From positions 1 through 40,012 of the forward strand of contig CAMCDA010000016.1 of NCBI GenBank assembly GCA_945873195.1: 40,012 nucleotides of DNA, given 5' to 3'. Source of the stretch: Asaia bogorensis. Its GTDB lineage: Bacteria; Pseudomonadota; Alphaproteobacteria; Acetobacterales; Acetobacteraceae. The translations under genes and the position numbers were made by a program. This document shows positions 38,536 to 40,012 of this stretch, piece after piece (position 1 is the first letter of the stretch; every line of letters begins with the position of its first letter). The notes beneath the pieces are model-generated. The model saw only the letters and a list, made by a program, of their open reading frames with translations, ran no database searches and was not told the origin of the DNA.

Positions 38536-39711
38536 ATGCCCCTGACCGGCCTCCGCGTCCTCGACCTGACCCGCGTCCTGTCGGGCCCGTTCTGCACCGC
38601 CCTGCTGGGCGACCTCGGCGCCGAGGTCCTGAAGGTCGAGGCGCCTGAGGGTGACTCGGTCCGCGGCCAGGGGGCCATGAAGGATGGGGTCTCGCTGTAT
38701 TTCGCCCAGTTCAACCGGAACAAACGCTCCATCCGGCTGGACCTCCGCAAGCCCGAGGGCCGCGACATCCTGGCCCGCCTGATCGCCCGCTCCGACGTCC
38801 TGGTGGAGAACTTCCGCCCCGGCGTCCTCGCCCGGATGGGGTTCACCGAGGCCCGCCTGAAGGAACTCCGCCCCAGCCTGGTGACCTGCGCGATCAACGG
38901 CTTCGGCTCCTCGGGACCCTACCGCGACCGCCCGGCCTTCGACTTCATCGCCCAGGCCATGAGCGGGTTCATGGCGGTGAACGGAGGGCCGGACGACCCG
39001 CCGATGCGCTCCGGCCTGCCGATCAGCGACCTGGTCGCCGGCCTGTATGCCGCCCTGGCGATCACCGCGGCGGTGACCCATGCCCGCGCCACCGGCCAGG
39101 GCCAGCAGGCCGAGGTCAGCCTGACCAACGGCCTGGTCAGCCTGCTGGCCTATATCGCGACCAACACCTTCGCGACCGGCGCGCCTCCGCCCCGAAGTGG
39201 CAACGACCACCCGATCGCCGCCCCCTATGGGCTGTTCCCGACCCGGGACGGGCAGATCGCCCTCGCCCCGCCCGACGATGCCTTCTTCGGCCGGCTTGCC
39301 GACGCCCTGGGGATGCCGGGGCTGAAGGACGATCCCCTGTATCGGACCCAGACCGCCCGCGTCGCCAACCGCGCCCGGATCAACGCCATCGTGGGTGGGG
39401 CGCTGGCCGTCCACCCGACCGCCCATTGGGTCGAGACCCTCAACAAGGCCGGCGTCCCCTGCGGCCCCGTCCTGGGGGTCGCCGAGGTCTTCCAGGACCC
39501 GCAGATCCTGGCGCAGGAGATGGTCATGGACGTGCCCCACCCCGGTCTGGGGCTCGTCCGGATGCTGGGGTTTCCGATGAAGCTGTCGGAGACCCCCTGC
39601 CAGGTCCGCCGCACCGCCCCCGCGCTGGGGGAGCATGGGGAGGAGGTGCTGGTGGAACTCGGCTACCCCGAGGCGGAACGGGCGGCGTTGCGGGGGGCTG
39701 GGGTGGTTTAG
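38536..39711 (+). CDS. CaiB/BaiF (family III) CoA-transferase
   Basis: A 391-aa family III CoA-transferase, close to the usual 380-430 aa. The start LTGLRVLDLTRVLSGPFCTALLGDLGAEVLKVE is the family signature. The catalytic Asp is D165 in RSGLPISDLVAGLYAA, and NRNKRSIRLDLRKPEGRDIL and NFRPGVLARMGF are conserved blocks. These enzymes move CoA between acyl groups (formyl/oxalyl, carnitine, succinyl/aromatic acids), and the acid used here cannot be read from sequence. The ATG at 38536 begins the domain. No linked acyl-CoA gene is visible within the window. Confidence 0.93.
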   Translation: MPLTGLRVLDLTRVLSGPFCTALLGDLGAEVLKVEAPEGDSVRGQGAMKDGVSLYFAQFNRNKRSIRLDLRKPEGRDILARLIARSDVLVENFRPGVLARMGFTEARLKELRPSLVTCAINGFGSSGPYRDRPAFDFIAQAMSGFMAVNGGPDDPPMRSGLPISDLVAGLYAALAITAAVTHARATGQGQQAEVSLTNGLVSLLAYIATNTFATGAPPPRSGNDHPIAAPYGLFPTRDGQIALAPPDDAFFGRLADALGMPGLKDDPLYRTQTARVANRARINAIVGGALAVHPTAHWVETLNKAGVPCGPVLGVAEVFQDPQILAQEMVMDVPHPGLGLVRMLGFPMKLSETPCQVRRTAPALGEHGEEVLVELGYPEAERAALRGAGVV

Positions 39712-39733
39712 GGGGACATGGGGGGTGTTTCTG

Positions 39734-39854
39734 CCTCCCTCCCCTTGAGGGCTTGGGCCGCGAAGCGGACCAAGGTTGGGGGAGGGGTCGATACCCCCGG
39801 TCCCTGCCGCTGCTTACCCCCCACCCCGGCCCTCCCCCTCAAGGGGGGAGGGGG
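39734..39854. repeat. GC-rich inverted-repeat intergenic element
   Basis: The block begins CCTCCCTCCCCTTGAGGG (39734-39751) and ends with its imperfect inverse, starting CCCTCAAGGGGGG (39836-39854). Between them is GGGTCGATACCC. It differs in sequence from the pair at 27162-27386. It follows the CoA-transferase stop and could terminate transcription or be a non-autonomous repeat. Confidence 0.65.
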
Positions 39855-39967
39855 ATTTGTTGGTCCTGAATTCCGCGCCTAAAGAAGCTCAATTCCCCGT
39901 TTACCTTGCAGAATCAGAGAGATATTCTGCATTCGTAAATCCGAAACCATCACCAACGGGGTGCGCG

Positions 39968-40012
39968 ATGCTGGCGCAAGGTCTTCTCGGTTTCCAGTAT
40001 GAATCCGACCGC
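39968..40012 (+). CDS. Probable IS1380-like transposase, first codons only (partial)
   Basis: The ATG at 39968 opens MLAQGLLGFQYESDR, which resembles the N-terminus of IS1380-family transposases (QG-L-L-x-F-x-Y-E pattern). Only 15 codons are visible before the window ends. A 7-bp stem-loop, GCAGAAT/ATTCTGC (39908-39930), lies upstream in an AT-richer stretch (about 39870-39960) that could be the element's left end; no target duplication can be seen. The call rests on a short motif from memory. Confidence 0.4.
   Translation, partial: MLAQGLLGFQYESDR

Overview
The window is GC-rich (roughly two-thirds G+C) with strong G/C at third codon positions. It looks like chromosome from an alphaproteobacterium, probably Rhodospirillales and perhaps Acetobacteraceae. 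The reasons are the conserved ffh-rpsP-rimM-trmD-rplS operon, a monomeric NADP isocitrate dehydrogenase, ccmAB, a Hint_2-type protein and GC-rich palindromic intergenic repeats. The family assignment is an inference from gene content; no search was run.

Layout. 1-1843: minus-strand sugar-transfer/methyltransferase genes and the first codons of a further gene. 2137-7550: icd with a clear intrinsic terminator, then a large hybrid sensor kinase. 7671-9950: a possible small protein, then the minus-strand group ndk-doxX-glycosyltransferase. 10026-13082: paired 30-bp inverted elements, a GSU2403-type nucleotidyltransferase-fold gene and an ABC-F ATPase. 13189-17426: a large beta-repeat/metalloprotease-like/Hint protein and a coiled-coil protein. 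17514-21606: ccmAB divergent from acnA. 21804-22518: a FitAB/VapBC-type toxin-antitoxin pair with a perfect palindrome upstream. 22528-30202: accessory metabolism and transport (Bug-type binding protein, POT transporter, serine hydrolase, dienelactone hydrolase, SDR, VOC protein, alpha/beta hydrolase, GNAT), with a MITE-like inverted pair of palindromic units at 27162-27386. 30363-33829: SRP, ribosomal-protein and tRNA/ribosome-maturation operon. 33954-37782: a diversity-generating retroelement (DGR) island. 38003-40012: a secreted Ala/Thr-rich protein, a CoA-transferase, another palindromic repeat, and probably the first codons of an IS1380-like transposase.

The main discovery is the DGR island on the minus strand. 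A TIR-domain gene (37303-37782) lies 6 bp upstream of a 527-aa protein whose C-terminus is an FGE-sulfatase/C-type-lectin-like domain. This is followed by an Avd-like four-helix protein and a DGR-type reverse transcriptase (IGxxxSQ and YVDD motifs). The last 124 bp of homologous sequence in the target gene (VR, 35721-35844) aligns without gaps to a template (TR, 34041-34164) embedded in the 3' end of the RT reading frame. Of 15 differences, 14 fall at template-strand adenines (7 A-to-G, 7 A-to-T), which is the signature of adenine-directed mutagenic retrohoming. The pairing with a TIR protein suggests a diversifying ligand-binding sensor coupled to a TIR effector, possibly a self/non-self or anti-phage conflict system. 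That function is inference; the DGR itself is directly visible.
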